Source of the DNA: Rhodocyclaceae bacterium
Lineage (GTDB): Bacteria > Pseudomonadota > Gammaproteobacteria > Burkholderiales > Rhodocyclaceae
Length of the DNA: 64,000 bases
Reading direction: 5' to 3'
NCBI GenBank assembly: GCA_018261935.1
Contig: JAGTRP010000001.1
Coordinates: 62,001 to 126,000, forward strand
Notes under the pieces: generated by a model
Told to the model about the DNA's origin: nothing
The model's input: only the letters and a program-made list of their open reading frames with translations
Database searches by the model: none
Shown here: piece after piece, positions 9,414-18,401 of the stretch
How the letters are laid out: every line of letters begins with the position of its first letter
Numbering within the stretch: the stretch's first letter is position 1
Translations under genes and position numbers: made by a program

Positions 9414-10076
9414 CTAAAATCGTTTTCTTAATGTCATGCTGCCGCCGTCCCGCTGCATTTCCATCCGGTTGAGGAAACTCATGCCGAGCAGGGCGACGGG
9501 CATGTCGTTCTGGTGAATGAGGGCATCGACATTGTGCAACGAGATGTCGCCGATGCGTACTGTATCGAGCTTGACCCGGGAAACCATCGCCTGACCGTTG
9601 GCCGTCTGGGTAACGCCCCGCTGGCCTTGATTTCCATCGAGGCCGATCCGCCGGGCGTCCGCGGCCCCCAGGGAAATCATGGTGGCGCCGGTATCCACCA
9701 GGAACTGCACGGAGACGCCGTTGACGGTGCCGGTGGTGACGAAGTGGCCCTGGGCATCCGCCGCCAGCACCACCTTGCCGCCACTATCGCCGTTGCCGCC
9801 GTTGCCGACGGCGTGCTGGCCGACCCGCAGGGGGCGTTTCTTGCCCTGGACATCGAACAGGGCCTGATCGCCCTGGATGGAAAGCAGCTTGACGCCATCG
9901 ACGGCTTGCCCGACAGCCAGGGATTGGGGCGGGCCGCCGTCGATCATCACCATGGCCTTGCTGCCGGTCACGCCGGCCAATCCCACGTCCACGGCCATGG
10001 CAACCGCCGGCAATAGGCCACACCCGGCAAGAAGCATAAAATGAAGCCGCCTTTTCCGACTCAATCTTCCCGCCAT
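9414..10076 (-). CDS. retropepsin-like aspartic protease (TIGR02281 type)
   Basis: A secreted or periplasmic retroviral-type aspartic protease homologue. The catalytic FLVDTGATMISLG motif lies in the second half, and the C-terminal ALLGMSFLNR stretch is the usual end of this fold. The N terminus carries a basic region (RLSRKRRLH) and a hydrophobic segment ending VAMA, so a signal peptide is likely. ATG 10076 is chosen; an in-frame start 15 bases upstream would add only five residues, and ATG 10037 is also possible. The start overlaps that of the divergent amidotransferase (10075). Between signal and protease lies a small SH3-like segment (about residues 30-85). Substrate unknown. Confidence 0.8.
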   Translation of the reverse strand: MAGRLSRKRRLHFMLLAGCGLLPAVAMAVDVGLAGVTGSKAMVMIDGGPPQSLAVGQAVDGVKLLSIQGDQALFDVQGKKRPLRVGQHAVGNGGNGDSGGKVVLAADAQGHFVTTGTVNGVSVQFLVDTGATMISLGAADARRIGLDGNQGQRGVTQTANGQAMVSRVKLDTVRIGDISLHNVDALIHQNDMPVALLGMSFLNRMEMQRDGGSMTLRKRF

Positions 10077-10803
10077 GCGTCCTGTCGCCATATTGCGCCA
10101 CTCTCCGATCGAAGGTCCGGGCTATTTTGCCATATTCCTGGAAAGGCACGGCATTCCCTGGCGGCTGGTCGCCATCGACGAGGGCGAGCCGGTGCCGGCC
10201 GCTGCCAACGCCTATGCCGGCCTCTGTTTCCTGGGGGGGCCCATGAGCGTGAACGATCCCCTGCCCTGGATCGAGCCGGCCTGCACCCTCATCCGCGACG
10301 CTGCCGCCCAGGGCATTCCGGTGATCGGCCACTGCCTGGGAGGGCAGTTGATGAGCAAAGCCATGGGCGGCCAGGTGGCGCGGAATCCAGTCAAGGAAAT
10401 CGGCTGGGGGGAAGGCAAGGCGGAAAGCGATGGCATCTCCCGACACTGGCTCGGCGAACAGGCCGGCCAGACCGCCACCGTCTTCCAGTGGCACGGAGAA
10501 ACCTTCAGCATCCCGCCGGGGGCCGCCCGCATTCTGGGCAACGGCTACTGCGCCAACCAGATATTCGTCCTGGGGCCCCACCTGGCCATGCAGTGCCACG
10601 TGGAGATGACCCCGGAAATGATCGCTGCCTGGGCCAGCCACGGCGCTGGGGAAATCGCCGCCTGCGCCCGCCAGCCCAGCGTCCAGACCCGGGAGCAGAT
10701 GCTGGAGGACATCGGGGCCAAGCTGCCGAATATGCGCCGGCTGGCCGATCAGCTCTATTCGGTATGGATCGGCGGAATACAGGAACGGAAACGGGGCCCG
10801 TAG
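10075..10803 (+). CDS. class I glutamine amidotransferase-like protein
   Basis: A 242-residue stand-alone GATase1 domain of the GuaA/YfeJ-like type. The nucleophile elbow is IGHCLGGQ (Cys87), and the His-x-Glu of the triad is in QCHVEMTPEM. The partner that would use the ammonia is not adjacent, as is usual for this family, which is annotated as GMP synthase-like amidotransferase; some relatives act on gamma-glutamyl compounds. Its ATG shares two bases with the divergent protease start codon, so the two genes have back-to-back, overlapping 5' ends. A hairpin follows immediately at 10791-10810, overlapping the stop codon. Confidence 0.82.
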   Translation: MRPVAILRHSPIEGPGYFAIFLERHGIPWRLVAIDEGEPVPAAANAYAGLCFLGGPMSVNDPLPWIEPACTLIRDAAAQGIPVIGHCLGGQLMSKAMGGQVARNPVKEIGWGEGKAESDGISRHWLGEQAGQTATVFQWHGETFSIPPGAARILGNGYCANQIFVLGPHLAMQCHVEMTPEMIAAWASHGAGEIAACARQPSVQTREQMLEDIGAKLPNMRRLADQLYSVWIGGIQERKRGP

Positions 10804-10810
10804 GCCCCGT
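10791..10810. terminator. hairpin between convergent amidotransferase and yajQ
   Basis: An 8-bp perfect GC-rich stem (ACGGGGCC, loop CGTA, GGCCCCGT). On the minus strand it is followed by TTTCCGTT, so it may end yajQ transcription; on the plus strand the T tract is poor. Probable bidirectional terminator. Confidence 0.5.
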
Positions 10811-10833
10811 CTCTTAGTTGGACGCTTCCAGAA

Positions 10834-11328
10834 TCAATCCCGGAAATTGCCGTACTTGATCGGAAAATCGGTGATCGACTTCTTGACCAGGGCAATGCAT
10901 TCCTGGAGATCGTCCCGCTTGGCGCCCTGGACGCGCACCGCGTCGCCCTGGATGGATGCCTGGACCTTGATCTTGGAGTCCTTGATCATCTTGACGATTT
11001 TCTTGGCCAGCTCGGTCTCGATGCCCAGCTTGATCTTGAGCTCCTGCTTGACCTTGTTGCCCGAGACCTTCTGCACGGGCTGCTGATCGAGGCGCTTGGT
11101 GCTCTCGGTCTCCTTCTTTTCCATGGCCGGAAAAAGGATGTCCTTGATCTGGCCAAGCTGGAAGTCGGAGTCGCCATGCAGGGTGATGATGCTGTCCTTC
11201 TCGTTCAACTCGACCTTGGCCGAGGTTCCCTTGAAGTCGTAGCGGTTTTCGATCTGCCGAGCCGCGACATCGATGGCGTTCTTCAACGCCACCATGTCGG
11301 CTTCGGAAGTAAAGTCGAAGCTCGGCAT
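10834..11328 (-). CDS. yajQ: YajQ-family nucleotide-binding protein
   Basis: A 164-residue protein of the YajQ/UPF0234 family. The start MPSFDFTSEADMVALKNA, the early NRYDFKGT and the C-terminal VQGAKRDDLQ stretch are family hallmarks. Its two ferredoxin-like repeats bind nucleotides, and some homologues (Xanthomonas) bind cyclic-di-GMP and act with a transcription factor. It is the last gene of a compact minus-strand run (argG, DUF2788, ppnP, yajQ) with gaps of only a few bases. ATG 11328 is chosen because family homology starts there. Confidence 0.93.
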   Translation of the reverse strand: MPSFDFTSEADMVALKNAIDVAARQIENRYDFKGTSAKVELNEKDSIITLHGDSDFQLGQIKDILFPAMEKKETESTKRLDQQPVQKVSGNKVKQELKIKLGIETELAKKIVKMIKDSKIKVQASIQGDAVRVQGAKRDDLQECIALVKKSITDFPIKYGNFRD

Positions 11329-11333
11329 GGCGA

Positions 11334-11645
11334 TTACCCGAAATGGCAGACGTAGTGGTACGGCTCGTCGCAGGCAATCTCGAAGCTGGAATTGCCCGGC
11401 ACGTTGAAGGACTGGCCTGCGCCGTAGGTCTTCCACTCGCTCTCGCCCTTGAGCTTGACGCGGCAGGAGCCGCCGACGCCTTCCATGATTTCCGGGGCGG
11501 CGGTATTGAAGGTCAGGGAGGACGGCAGGATGACGCCGACGGTCTTCTTGCTGCCGTCGGCGAACTGGACGGTGTGGCTGACGCACTTGCCGTCGAAAAA
11601 GACATTGGCCTTCTTGACCACGGAAACGTTGTCGAACTGAGACAT
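11334..11645 (-). CDS. ppnP: pyrimidine/purine nucleoside phosphorylase
   Basis: A 103-residue single cupin-domain protein of the PpnP (formerly DUF1255/YaiE) family. Typical blocks are [26 protein letters not shown], the VGVILP strand and the final PYHYVCHFG. The E. coli homologue cleaves a broad range of nucleosides with phosphate to give ribose-1-phosphate. Its length and start agree with the family. The ATG lies two bases beyond the stop of the upstream DUF2788-like gene, and its stop is five bases before yajQ, so it sits inside a tight operon. Confidence 0.92.
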   Translation of the reverse strand: MSQFDNVSVVKKANVFFDGKCVSHTVQFADGSKKTVGVILPSSLTFNTAAPEIMEGVGGSCRVKLKGESEWKTYGAGQSFNVPGNSSFEIACDEPYHYVCHFG

Positions 11646-11646
11646 T

Positions 11647-11871
11647 TCAAATACCCCAAATCTTTTGGATGATGGACTTGGCAATGAAGCCCACCATGCC
11701 GAAGGACAGCACGAAAAACAATACGAAAGTGCCGGTCTTGCCAGCTTTCGACTTCCAGGCGATCTCGCCGATGATGAACAGCATGTACAGCATGAGCCCG
11801 CCAAGCCCGAAGGTGACCCCGAAATCGGAGATCTGCTCTTCGGTGAAGCCGAACAACAAGCCACCTTCCAT
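11647..11871 (-). CDS. small membrane protein, DUF2788-like
   Basis: A 74-residue protein with two hydrophobic helices (about residues 19-37 and 48-66) separated by a short basic loop (WKSKAGKTG). The [24 protein letters not shown] opening and [17 protein letters not shown] segment resemble DUF2788 proteins, small inner-membrane proteins of unknown role. It sits between argG (two-base gap) and ppnP in one operon. Confidence 0.65.
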   Translation of the reverse strand: MEGGLLFGFTEEQISDFGVTFGLGGLMLYMLFIIGEIAWKSKAGKTGTFVLFFVLSFGMVGFIAKSIIQKIWGI

Positions 11872-11873
11872 GA

Positions 11874-13109
11874 TCAGCCCTTGTTCCTGCGGGCGTCCAG
11901 GTTGGCGGCGATGCGCATGCGCAGGGCGTTGAGCTTGATGAAGCCGCCCGCATCCTTCTGGTCGTAGGCGCCGGCATCGTCCTCGAAGGTGGCGATGGTC
12001 GGGTCGAACAGGGAATCGGTCTTGGAATCCCGGCCCACGACGATCACGTTGCCCTTGTAGAGCTTGACCCGGACCCAGCCGTTGACGGTCTGCTGGGTGT
12101 GATCGATGAGGACCTGCAGGGCCTTGCGTTCCGGGCTCCACCAGTAGCCGTTGTAGACCAGGCTGGCGTAGCGGGGCATGAGGTCGTCCTTCAGGTGGGC
12201 GACTTCCCGGTCCAGGCAGACAGACTCGATGGCACGGTGGGCACGGAGCATGATGGTGCCCCCCGGGGTTTCGTAGCAGCCCCGGGATTTCATGCCGACG
12301 TAGCGGTTTTCCACCAGATCCAGGCGGCCGATGCCGTGCTTGCCGCCCAGCTCGTTGAGCTTGGTCAGGACTTGGGCCGGAGTCATCTTGGTGCCGTTCA
12401 GGGCCACGATGTCGCCCTTCTCGAATTCGATGTCCAGGTATTCGGCCTGGTCAGGAGCCGCTTCCGGCGACACCGTCCAGCGCCACATGGACTCCTCCGC
12501 CTCGGCGGCGGGGTTTTCCAGGTGGCGGCCTTCGTAGGAGATGTGCAGCAGGTTGGCATCCATGGAGTACGGGGAACCGCCCTGCTTGTGCTTCATCTCG
12601 ACGGGAATGCCGTGCTTCTCGGCATAGGCCAGGAGCTTTTCCCGGGACAGGAGGTCCCATTCGCGCCACGGGGCGATGACCTTGACGCCCGGCTTCAAGG
12701 CGTAGGCGCCCAGTTCGAAGCGGACCTGGTCGTTGCCCTTGCCGGTGGCGCCATGGGAAATGGCGTCGGCGCCGGTGAGATTGGTGATCTCGATGAGGCG
12801 CTTGGCGATCAGCGGACGGGCGATGGAGGTGCCGAGCAGGTACTCGCCTTCATAGACGGTGTTGCAGCGGAACATGGGGAAGACGAAGTCGCGGACGAAC
12901 TCCTCCCGCAGGTCGTCGATGAAGATGTTTTCCGGCTTGATGCCGAACTTCAGGGCCTTGGCTCGGGCCGGCTCGAGTTCCTCGCCCTGGCCCAGGTCGG
13001 CGGTGAAGGTCACCACTTCGCACTCATAGGTGTCCTGCAGCCACTTCAGAATGACCGAGGTATCGAGACCACCGGAATAGGCCAGGACGGCCTTCTTGAC
13101 GTCGCTCAT
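11874..13109 (-). CDS. argG: argininosuccinate synthase
   Basis: A 411-residue argininosuccinate synthase, which joins citrulline and aspartate with ATP in arginine biosynthesis. The PP-loop is AYSGGLDTS near residue 9. Other family blocks include [32 protein letters not shown] and the [12 protein letters not shown] region. ATG 13109 is chosen: it has AAGGAAG at good spacing, and upstream in-frame residues add nothing homologous. The gene follows argF (10-base gap) and argD on the same strand, forming argD-argF-argG. Confidence 0.97.
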   Translation of the reverse strand: MSDVKKAVLAYSGGLDTSVILKWLQDTYECEVVTFTADLGQGEELEPARAKALKFGIKPENIFIDDLREEFVRDFVFPMFRCNTVYEGEYLLGTSIARPLIAKRLIEITNLTGADAISHGATGKGNDQVRFELGAYALKPGVKVIAPWREWDLLSREKLLAYAEKHGIPVEMKHKQGGSPYSMDANLLHISYEGRHLENPAAEAEESMWRWTVSPEAAPDQAEYLDIEFEKGDIVALNGTKMTPAQVLTKLNELGGKHGIGRLDLVENRYVGMKSRGCYETPGGTIMLRAHRAIESVCLDREVAHLKDDLMPRYASLVYNGYWWSPERKALQVLIDHTQQTVNGWVRVKLYKGNVIVVGRDSKTDSLFDPTIATFEDDAGAYDQKDAGGFIKLNALRMRIAANLDARRNKG

Positions 13110-13119
13110 GTTCGCTTCC

Positions 13120-14052
13120 TTATTTCGTTTCAATCCTGCCCACTCTTCCGAGGTGCAGATATTCCATCAAAGCCTTCTGGACGTGGAGCCGGTTCTCGGC
13201 TTCGTCCCATACCACCGACTGCGGCCCGTCGATCACTTCGGCGGTGACTTCCTCGCCCCGGTGTGCCGGCAGGCAGTGCATAAACAGGGCATCACCATGG
13301 GCGACCCGCATCATGTCGCTATCCACCCGCCAATCGGCAAAGTCCTTCATGCGCTCATCGTTCTCGGCCTCGAAGCCCATGGAGGTCCACACGTCGGTGG
13401 TCACCAGGTCGGCGCCCCGGCAAGCGTCCATGGGATCGGCGAATTGCTCGAAATGGCCGGTGCCGTGGAGTCCGGCCCGCTCCGGCTCGATCTCGTAGCC
13501 CGGCGGAGTCGACACGTGGACCTTGAAATCCAGCACTTCGGCGGCCTGCAGCCAGGTATTGCACATGTTGTTGGAGTCGCCCACCCAGGCCACGGTCTTG
13601 CCCTTGATGGAGCCCCGGTGTTCGATGTAGGTATAGATATCCGCCATGATCTGGCAGGGGTGGTACTCGTTGGTGAGCCCGTTGATCACCGGCACCCGGG
13701 AATTGGCAGCAAAGCGCTCGATGATGTCCTGCTCGAAAGTGCGGATCATCACCAGGTCGCTCATGCGGGAAATCACCTGGGCAGCATCTTCCACCGGTTC
13801 ACCCCGCCCGAGCTGGGAATCGCGGGTATTGAGATAGATGGCAGAACCGCCCAGCTGCTGCATGCCGGCCTCGAAGGAGAGGCGGGTGCGGGTGCTGGCC
13901 TTCTCGAAAATCATCACCAGGGTACGGTCCACCAGGGGCCAGTATTGGCGGAAGGACTTGAACTCGTTCTTGATCCAGCCGGTCCGTTCGAACAGATATT
14001 CGAACTCCTCCCGGGTAAAATCCTTGAATTGCAGAAAGTGCTTGATGGTCAT
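13120..14052 (-). CDS. argF: ornithine carbamoyltransferase
   Basis: A 310-residue anabolic ornithine transcarbamylase that makes citrulline from ornithine and carbamoyl phosphate. The carbamoyl-phosphate motif [12 protein letters not shown], the ornithine-binding [15 protein letters not shown] region and the catalytic [12 protein letters not shown] loop are all present. It lies between argD and argG, with gaps of 7 and 10 bases. Confidence 0.97.
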   Translation of the reverse strand: MTIKHFLQFKDFTREEFEYLFERTGWIKNEFKSFRQYWPLVDRTLVMIFEKASTRTRLSFEAGMQQLGGSAIYLNTRDSQLGRGEPVEDAAQVISRMSDLVMIRTFEQDIIERFAANSRVPVINGLTNEYHPCQIMADIYTYIEHRGSIKGKTVAWVGDSNNMCNTWLQAAEVLDFKVHVSTPPGYEIEPERAGLHGTGHFEQFADPMDACRGADLVTTDVWTSMGFEAENDERMKDFADWRVDSDMMRVAHGDALFMHCLPAHRGEEVTAEVIDGPQSVVWDEAENRLHVQKALMEYLHLGRVGRIETK

Positions 14053-14059
14053 TTTGGGA

Positions 14060-15232
14060 TCAGGCCGACAGGAAATCCTTGATGAGGGGCACCAGACGCT
14101 CCACCAACTCCCTGGCTTCCCCTTCGCCGAAAATCAGCGGCGGCAGGAGGCGCACCACCTTGTCGGCAGTGACGTTGATGAGGAGGCCCGCCTCGAGGCC
14201 CTTTTGCACCAACTGGCCGCAGGGGCGATCCAGCTCGATGCCGATCATGAGGCCTTGGCCGCGGATATCCGTCACGCCCGGCGTTCCGGCGAATGCTTCC
14301 TTGAAACTCTGCCGCAGCAGGGTGCCGATGCGCTCGGCCCGGGCCATCAGCCCGTCCTGTTCGATGGTGGCGATGGTGGTCAGGGCCGCGGTACAGGCCA
14401 GGAGATTGCCGCCAAAGGTGGAACCGTGGTTACCCGGCCCGAACAGGCCGGCCGCCCTGCCGCCTGCCAGACAGGCACCGATCGGGACACCCGAACCCAG
14501 GCCCTTGGCCAAGGTGGCGATGTCGGGCTGGATGCCGGCATGCTGGTAGCCGAACCACTTGCCGGTGCGGGCCATGCCGCACTGGACCTCGTCGCAGATC
14601 AGGAGCCATTCCTGCTCGTCGCACAACTGGCGCAGGCCCCGCTGGAATTCGACGGAAGCCAGATTGATACCGCCCTCGCCCTGGACGATTTCGACCATGA
14701 CGGCGACGATGTTCTGATGATGCTCCGCCACCGCCCGGATGGCATCCAGATCGTTGTAGGGGACCCGCAGGAACCCGTGGACAAGCGGCTCGAAGCCGGC
14801 CTGGGTCTTGCGGTTGCCGGTGGCCGACAGGGTCGCCATGGTACGGCCGTGGAAGGCCTTCTCCATGACGATGATCGTCGGCATCTCGATCTCTTTTTTG
14901 TGTCCGTAGTAGCGGGCCAGCTTGATGGCCGCCTCGTTGGCCTCGCAACCGGAATTGCAGAAGAAGACTTCTTCCATGCCGGAAAGGGCCGCCAGCCGGT
15001 CGGCAAGCTCTTCCTGCTCGCGGATCTGATACAGGTTGGAAGTATGGAGCAAGCGCCCGGCCTGGGCAGCGATCGCCGCCACCAGTTTCGGATGGGCATG
15101 GCCCAGGGTGGAAACGGCGATACCGGACAGGGCGTCGAGATAGACTTTCCCCTCGGTATCCGTGATCCGGCAGCCTTGACCGTGGCTGAAGGCCACCGGC
15201 AACCGGGCGTAGGTGTTCATGATGTGGGACAT
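14060..15232 (-). CDS. argD: acetylornithine aminotransferase
   Basis: A 390-residue class III PLP aminotransferase that makes N-acetylornithine (and possibly succinyl-diaminopimelate) with glutamate as donor. The PLP lysine is in TLAKGLGSGVPIGA, with ICDEVQCGMARTG upstream and the HGSTFGGNLLACTAAL block beyond. Three ATG codons are near the start (15238, 15232, 15220). An AGGTGG touches the first and is about seven bases before the second, so 15232 (MSHIMNTYARLP) is preferred. First gene of argD-argF-argG. Confidence 0.95.
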   Translation of the reverse strand: MSHIMNTYARLPVAFSHGQGCRITDTEGKVYLDALSGIAVSTLGHAHPKLVAAIAAQAGRLLHTSNLYQIREQEELADRLAALSGMEEVFFCNSGCEANEAAIKLARYYGHKKEIEMPTIIVMEKAFHGRTMATLSATGNRKTQAGFEPLVHGFLRVPYNDLDAIRAVAEHHQNIVAVMVEIVQGEGGINLASVEFQRGLRQLCDEQEWLLICDEVQCGMARTGKWFGYQHAGIQPDIATLAKGLGSGVPIGACLAGGRAAGLFGPGNHGSTFGGNLLACTAALTTIATIEQDGLMARAERIGTLLRQSFKEAFAGTPGVTDIRGQGLMIGIELDRPCGQLVQKGLEAGLLINVTADKVVRLLPPLIFGEGEARELVERLVPLIKDFLSA

Positions 15233-15438
15233 GGGCATCCACCTGAAAGCGAAACGCCAACTTCAGCGATGGCCCATGCCGGCGAGGCCGACGCAAGGCC
15301 ACGAAAGTGGCGGCCGAAACTAAAACGGCGGCCATTGCCGCCGGAACGACCACAACCGCGCAAAAAATATCTTGCGCGGAGTTGCAGAAGTGTCAATGTT
15401 AAGAGAAAAATAGCACCTTGTACATAAGAGGCTGAATC

Positions 15439-16200
15439 ATGCGGATCGCCGTTTTCAACCAGAAAGGCGGTGTCGGAAAAACCACCACCGCCCTCAATCT
15501 CGCCGCCGCCCTGCAGCGTTCCGGCGGCACGCCGCTCCTTCTGGATCTCGACCCCCAGGGCCACCTGTCGAGCATCCACGGCAAAGCGCCCACCGAAGCC
15601 GGCAACAGTCTCTTCGCCTTCTACCAGGACGGACGCTCCTTGGCCGACCTGCGGGTGGAGTGGGAATCCATCGGCCATCTCATCCCGGCCCACCAGCAGC
15701 TCATCAAGGTGGATTCCATTTTCGGCAAGGGTCCGGCCATTCTCAACAAGCTGCGGCTTGGCCTGGAGGCCCTGGAGGAAGGCGCCGCCCCCGGCACCAC
15801 GCTGATCGACTGCTGCCCCTACATCGGCGTCCTGGCCCTCAACGCCATTTTCGCCAGCGACCTGCTGCTCGTTCCGGTTTCCACCGACTACCTGTCCCTG
15901 CAGGCCGCCGACCATATCGCCCGCACGCTGCAGGTACTGGAACCGGTATTGAAACGTCGGGTCGAGCGCCGCTACCTGCTCACCCGCTTCGACCGCCGGC
16001 GGCGCATGAGCGAGGATGTCCGCCACCGCCTGCTGGAGCGCTACGGCGACGAGGTTTGCCAAACGGTCATTTCGGAAAATGTCACCGTGGCGGAAAGCCC
16101 CTCCCTCAACCGGGATGTCTTCCGCCACAACCCATCCAGCGCCGGCGCCCACGACTACCTGGCGCTGCATGAAGAGTTGAAGGGTTACGGCTACCTTTAA
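15439..16200 (+). CDS. orphan ParA-family ATPase
   Basis: A 253-residue ParA/MinD-type ATPase with the deviant Walker A motif KGGVGKTTT (residues 9-17), switch LLDLDPQGH and the TLIDCCPYIG Walker B region, where the usual D-x-P-P is D-C-C-P. No parB or centromere-like repeats are adjacent, so this is an orphan rather than the chromosomal parAB locus. Orphan ParAs often position other cargoes such as chemoreceptor arrays or pili. The nearby pilus genes are suggestive only. It faces away from argD across a 200-base spacer and converges on the small gene at 16213. Confidence 0.82.
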   Translation: MRIAVFNQKGGVGKTTTALNLAAALQRSGGTPLLLDLDPQGHLSSIHGKAPTEAGNSLFAFYQDGRSLADLRVEWESIGHLIPAHQQLIKVDSIFGKGPAILNKLRLGLEALEEGAAPGTTLIDCCPYIGVLALNAIFASDLLLVPVSTDYLSLQAADHIARTLQVLEPVLKRRVERRYLLTRFDRRRRMSEDVRHRLLERYGDEVCQTVISENVTVAESPSLNRDVFRHNPSSAGAHDYLALHEELKGYGYL

Positions 16201-16212
16201 GCCTTTCCGGGG

Positions 16213-16461
16213 CTAATTCCCACCCGATTGGCCGGAAACGATCAAGTCCATCACCTCCTCGTAACTGACGGGGTGATTGCCGCGTCCGCTCAAACTGGCC
16301 TTGACACCCCGGGACTCGAGAACCTCGCACTCCCTATACATCTGGGCCAGTTTTCGCCGGGCATCTTCCTCGTCCCGCCCCTGGATGGACAATCCCTCGA
16401 CAATCGCCCCATTGCGGGTGCGTATCGTGAACTCATATTTCGTCACCAGGAGAGGCTGCAT
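16213..16461 (-). CDS. conserved hypothetical protein
   Basis: An 82-residue protein when begun at ATG 16461; the frame stays open upstream to 16614, but that part is low-complexity and arginine-rich. The body starts MQPLLVTKYEFTIRTRNGAIVEGLSIQGRDEEDAR and reads like a small alpha/beta protein with a beta-hairpin followed by a helix (DARRKLAQMYREC). I do not recognise the family by name. It converges on parA and lies back-to-back with the DUF3579 gene. The start is uncertain. Confidence 0.6.
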   Translation of the reverse strand: MQPLLVTKYEFTIRTRNGAIVEGLSIQGRDEEDARRKLAQMYRECEVLESRGVKASLSGRGNHPVSYEEVMDLIVSGQSGGN

Positions 16462-16629
16462 GAATTCATATTCCAGCCAAGAGGACAATTCCAGTATATG
16501 CAGCCATTGTTCTAAAATCAACGCGCCGCTTTGCCTTCCCCTCCCCCTGCGCCCAGCATTTCCGCCACAGCCATGTCGCATCTGGTAAAATGCACCTCCC
16601 CAGCGGCATAGCACCAGCAGAGTGTAACA

Positions 16630-16932
16630 ATGACGACGCCAGAATCGACCACCTTCATCATCATTGGACTCACCAAGGAAGGAAGGAAATTCCGGCCCAG
16701 CGACTGGGCTGAGCGCCTGTGCGGCGTCATGTCCGCCTTTGGAGCGGAACGCAAGATGAAGTACTCCCCCTACGTCGGCCCCGGCGACTACAACGGCGAA
16801 AAGGCGGTGTTCGTGGACGGCCGGCTCGGCGAGATCGAGCCCATGGCCTATCGCTTCATGCTCAACTTCGCCCAGGACAACGATTTGCAGATCGTCGACG
16901 GCGTCTGCCCCATCGAAGGCAAGAACAAGTAA
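16630..16932 (+). CDS. DUF3579 domain protein
   Basis: A 100-residue protein matching DUF3579, a small conserved betaproteobacterial family often beside arginine and rpsT genes. Typical segments are GLTKEGRKFRPSDWAERLCGVMS, YVGPGDYNGEKAVFVDGRL and the end ICP-type VDGVCPIEGKNK. Function unknown. It is followed by a bidirectional terminator shared with convergent rpsT. Confidence 0.85.
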   Translation: MTTPESTTFIIIGLTKEGRKFRPSDWAERLCGVMSAFGAERKMKYSPYVGPGDYNGEKAVFVDGRLGEIEPMAYRFMLNFAQDNDLQIVDGVCPIEGKNK

Positions 16933-16950
16933 TTCTCACCGGACAAGGTC

Positions 16951-16983
16951 AAAAAAAATGGCGCCCGCAGGCGCCATTTTTAT
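16951..16983. terminator. bidirectional terminator between DUF3579 gene and rpsT
   Basis: A-tract, stem ATGGCGCC, loop CGCA, GGCGCCAT, then T-tract (16951-16981). The perfect symmetry with A and T runs on both sides allows termination from both strands of the convergent genes. Confidence 0.85.
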
Positions 16984-16999
16984 GCAAACTGAAGACCGA

Positions 17000-17266
17000 T
17001 CAGGCAGCCAGGGCCTTGATCTGGGCAGACAGGCGGCTCTTGGAGCGGGATGCCTTGTTCTTGTGGATGATCTTCTTGTCGGCAATGCGGTCAATAACCG
17101 ACACGGACTGCTGGAAAACGCTCTGGGCGGCGGTCTTGTCGCCGGCTTCGATCGCCTGGCGCACACGCTTGATCGCGGTACGCAGGGTCGAACGCAGGCT
17201 GGCATTGTGGGCGCGCTGCTTGTCAGCTTGACGGGCGCGCTTGCGGGCTTGTGCGCTGTTGGCCAT
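17000..17266 (-). CDS. rpsT: 30S ribosomal protein S20
   Basis: An 88-residue S20, which binds 16S rRNA early in 30S assembly. It starts [21 protein letters not shown] and is rich in Lys, Arg and Ala, as usual. ATG 17266 has AGGA seven bases upstream and gives the normal family length; the longer open frame is ignored. It is monocistronic, with its own promoter-like element and a strong terminator. Confidence 0.97.
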   Translation of the reverse strand: MANSAQARKRARQADKQRAHNASLRSTLRTAIKRVRQAIEAGDKTAAQSVFQQSVSVIDRIADKKIIHKNKASRSKSRLSAQIKALAA

Positions 17267-17298
17267 GAAATGTCCTGAAATGAATTTACCGAATTCAT

Positions 17299-17306
17299 CA
17301 GTATAG
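17299..17306 (-). promoter_or_regulatory. putative rpsT -10 element
   Basis: Reading the minus strand, TATACT (17300-17305) lies about 35 bases before the rpsT start codon, behind a T-rich stretch. No good -35 hexamer is visible. Plausible sigma-70 promoter. Confidence 0.4.
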
Positions 17307-17491
17307 CAACCCATCCAAAAAAAATAAAGACACCGAACACAACTTAAGCCCCACGGGCATAATCAAGTCTGCGTATGCCATTAGGCAGAAAGCCGATTCA
17401 CGCCGTTCATCGATCATATCGCGCCGTCCATCAACACCCCGCGGAGGCTCACGAAGCCACTGCTAACATTAACCAAGAAAAAGGAGGAATG

Positions 17492-17884
17492 ATGCGCCCA
17501 CTCAACAGATCACCCCGTGCAGTTCGAGGCTTCACCCTGGTGGAGTTGATGATTGTCGTAACCATCATCGGCATCCTTCTCGGCATTGCGATCCCCAATT
17601 ATCAAAGCTACATGATCAAGGCGAATCGCACTGCAGCGAAAAACTTCCTGATGGCCATCGCCAACAAGCAGGAACAATATCTGCTGGACAAACGCGAATA
17701 TGCCGATACCCTGGGCAAGCTAGGCCTTTCACAGCCCTCAGAACTATCCGGCAAGTATGACTGCAGCACGCCTGAAAGCCATACGGCCTCAAGCTACAAA
17801 TGGAAATGCACCGCCCAGGGCTCGCAGACCGGTGATGGCGACCTGACCATCGAAAATACCGGCAAGAAAACCGGCAAGTGGTAG
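17492..17884 (+). CDS. type IV pilin (PilE/PilA-like)
   Basis: A 130-residue type IVa pilin or pilin-like subunit. The short basic leader ends at Gly13, followed by mature FTLVELMIVVTIIGILLGIAIPNYQ, with Glu at mature position 5; PilD should cleave after Gly13 and methylate Phe. The C-terminal region has a likely disulfide pair (Cys91-Cys106). An AAGGAGG lies just upstream; the second of two adjacent ATGs (17492) has the better spacing. It heads the cluster fimT-pilV-pilW-pilX-pilY1 and, by composition, could be a PilE-type minor pilin (as in PilE of the Pseudomonas fimU-pilVWXY1E operon) rather than the major pilin. Confidence 0.88.
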   Translation: MRPLNRSPRAVRGFTLVELMIVVTIIGILLGIAIPNYQSYMIKANRTAAKNFLMAIANKQEQYLLDKREYADTLGKLGLSQPSELSGKYDCSTPESHTASSYKWKCTAQGSQTGDGDLTIENTGKKTGKW

Positions 17885-17899
17885 CCTGACGGAGCCAGC

Positions 17900-18391
17900 A
17901 TGAGAGCCCCAAGCACGCCTGCCGCCCATCTCCGAGGGATAACCCTTATCGAGATTCTGATTGTCGTTGTGATAGTGGGGATTCTGTCCAGCATCGCCAT
18001 CCCCTCCTTCTCTGAAATGATTGCCAGCCAACGGGTACGCTCCGCTGCGAGCGATGCCCACGCTTCCTTGCTATTGGCCCGCAGCGAAGCCATCAAGCGG
18101 AATGCGACGGTCAACGTCACCCCCAATGACCCCGACAACTGGGCCCTCGGCTGGAAGATAGCTGTCAGCGGCACCGATATCCTGGTGCAGGATGCCTACA
18201 GCGGCATCGCCATCGCCGCCCTGGACAGGGACACCATCACCTTCGAATCGACGGGGCGCCCCAACAAGGATACCCGTGAAGAGATCCACGATGCGGGTTA
18301 CGCACTCAAGGTGACCTCCACTGTCCACAGCGTCCCCGCCCGCTGCATTTCCCTGTCCCTCAACGGCATGCCGGAGAGCAGATCGTGTTAA
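17900..18391 (+). CDS. fimT: FimT/GspH-type minor pilin
   Basis: A 163-residue minor pilin. The prepilin site is RG/ITLIEILIVVVIVGILSSIAIPSF with the usual Glu5. The following SASDAHASLLLARSEAIKRN-type helix and C-terminal beta region match GspH/FimT (FimU) proteins, which form part of the priming tip complex of type IV pili and, in some species, bind DNA for natural transformation. It lies 15 bases after the pilin gene and 10 bases before pilV. Confidence 0.86.
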   Translation: MRAPSTPAAHLRGITLIEILIVVVIVGILSSIAIPSFSEMIASQRVRSAASDAHASLLLARSEAIKRNATVNVTPNDPDNWALGWKIAVSGTDILVQDAYSGIAIAALDRDTITFESTGRPNKDTREEIHDAGYALKVTSTVHSVPARCISLSLNGMPESRSC

Positions 18392-18401
18392 GGGCTAAGC
18401 C

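Noticed and set aside
15439-16200. ParA as the chromosomal partition locus or origin marker
   Set aside because: No parB, gidAB or parS-like repeats nearby, and the protein has an atypical Walker B region.
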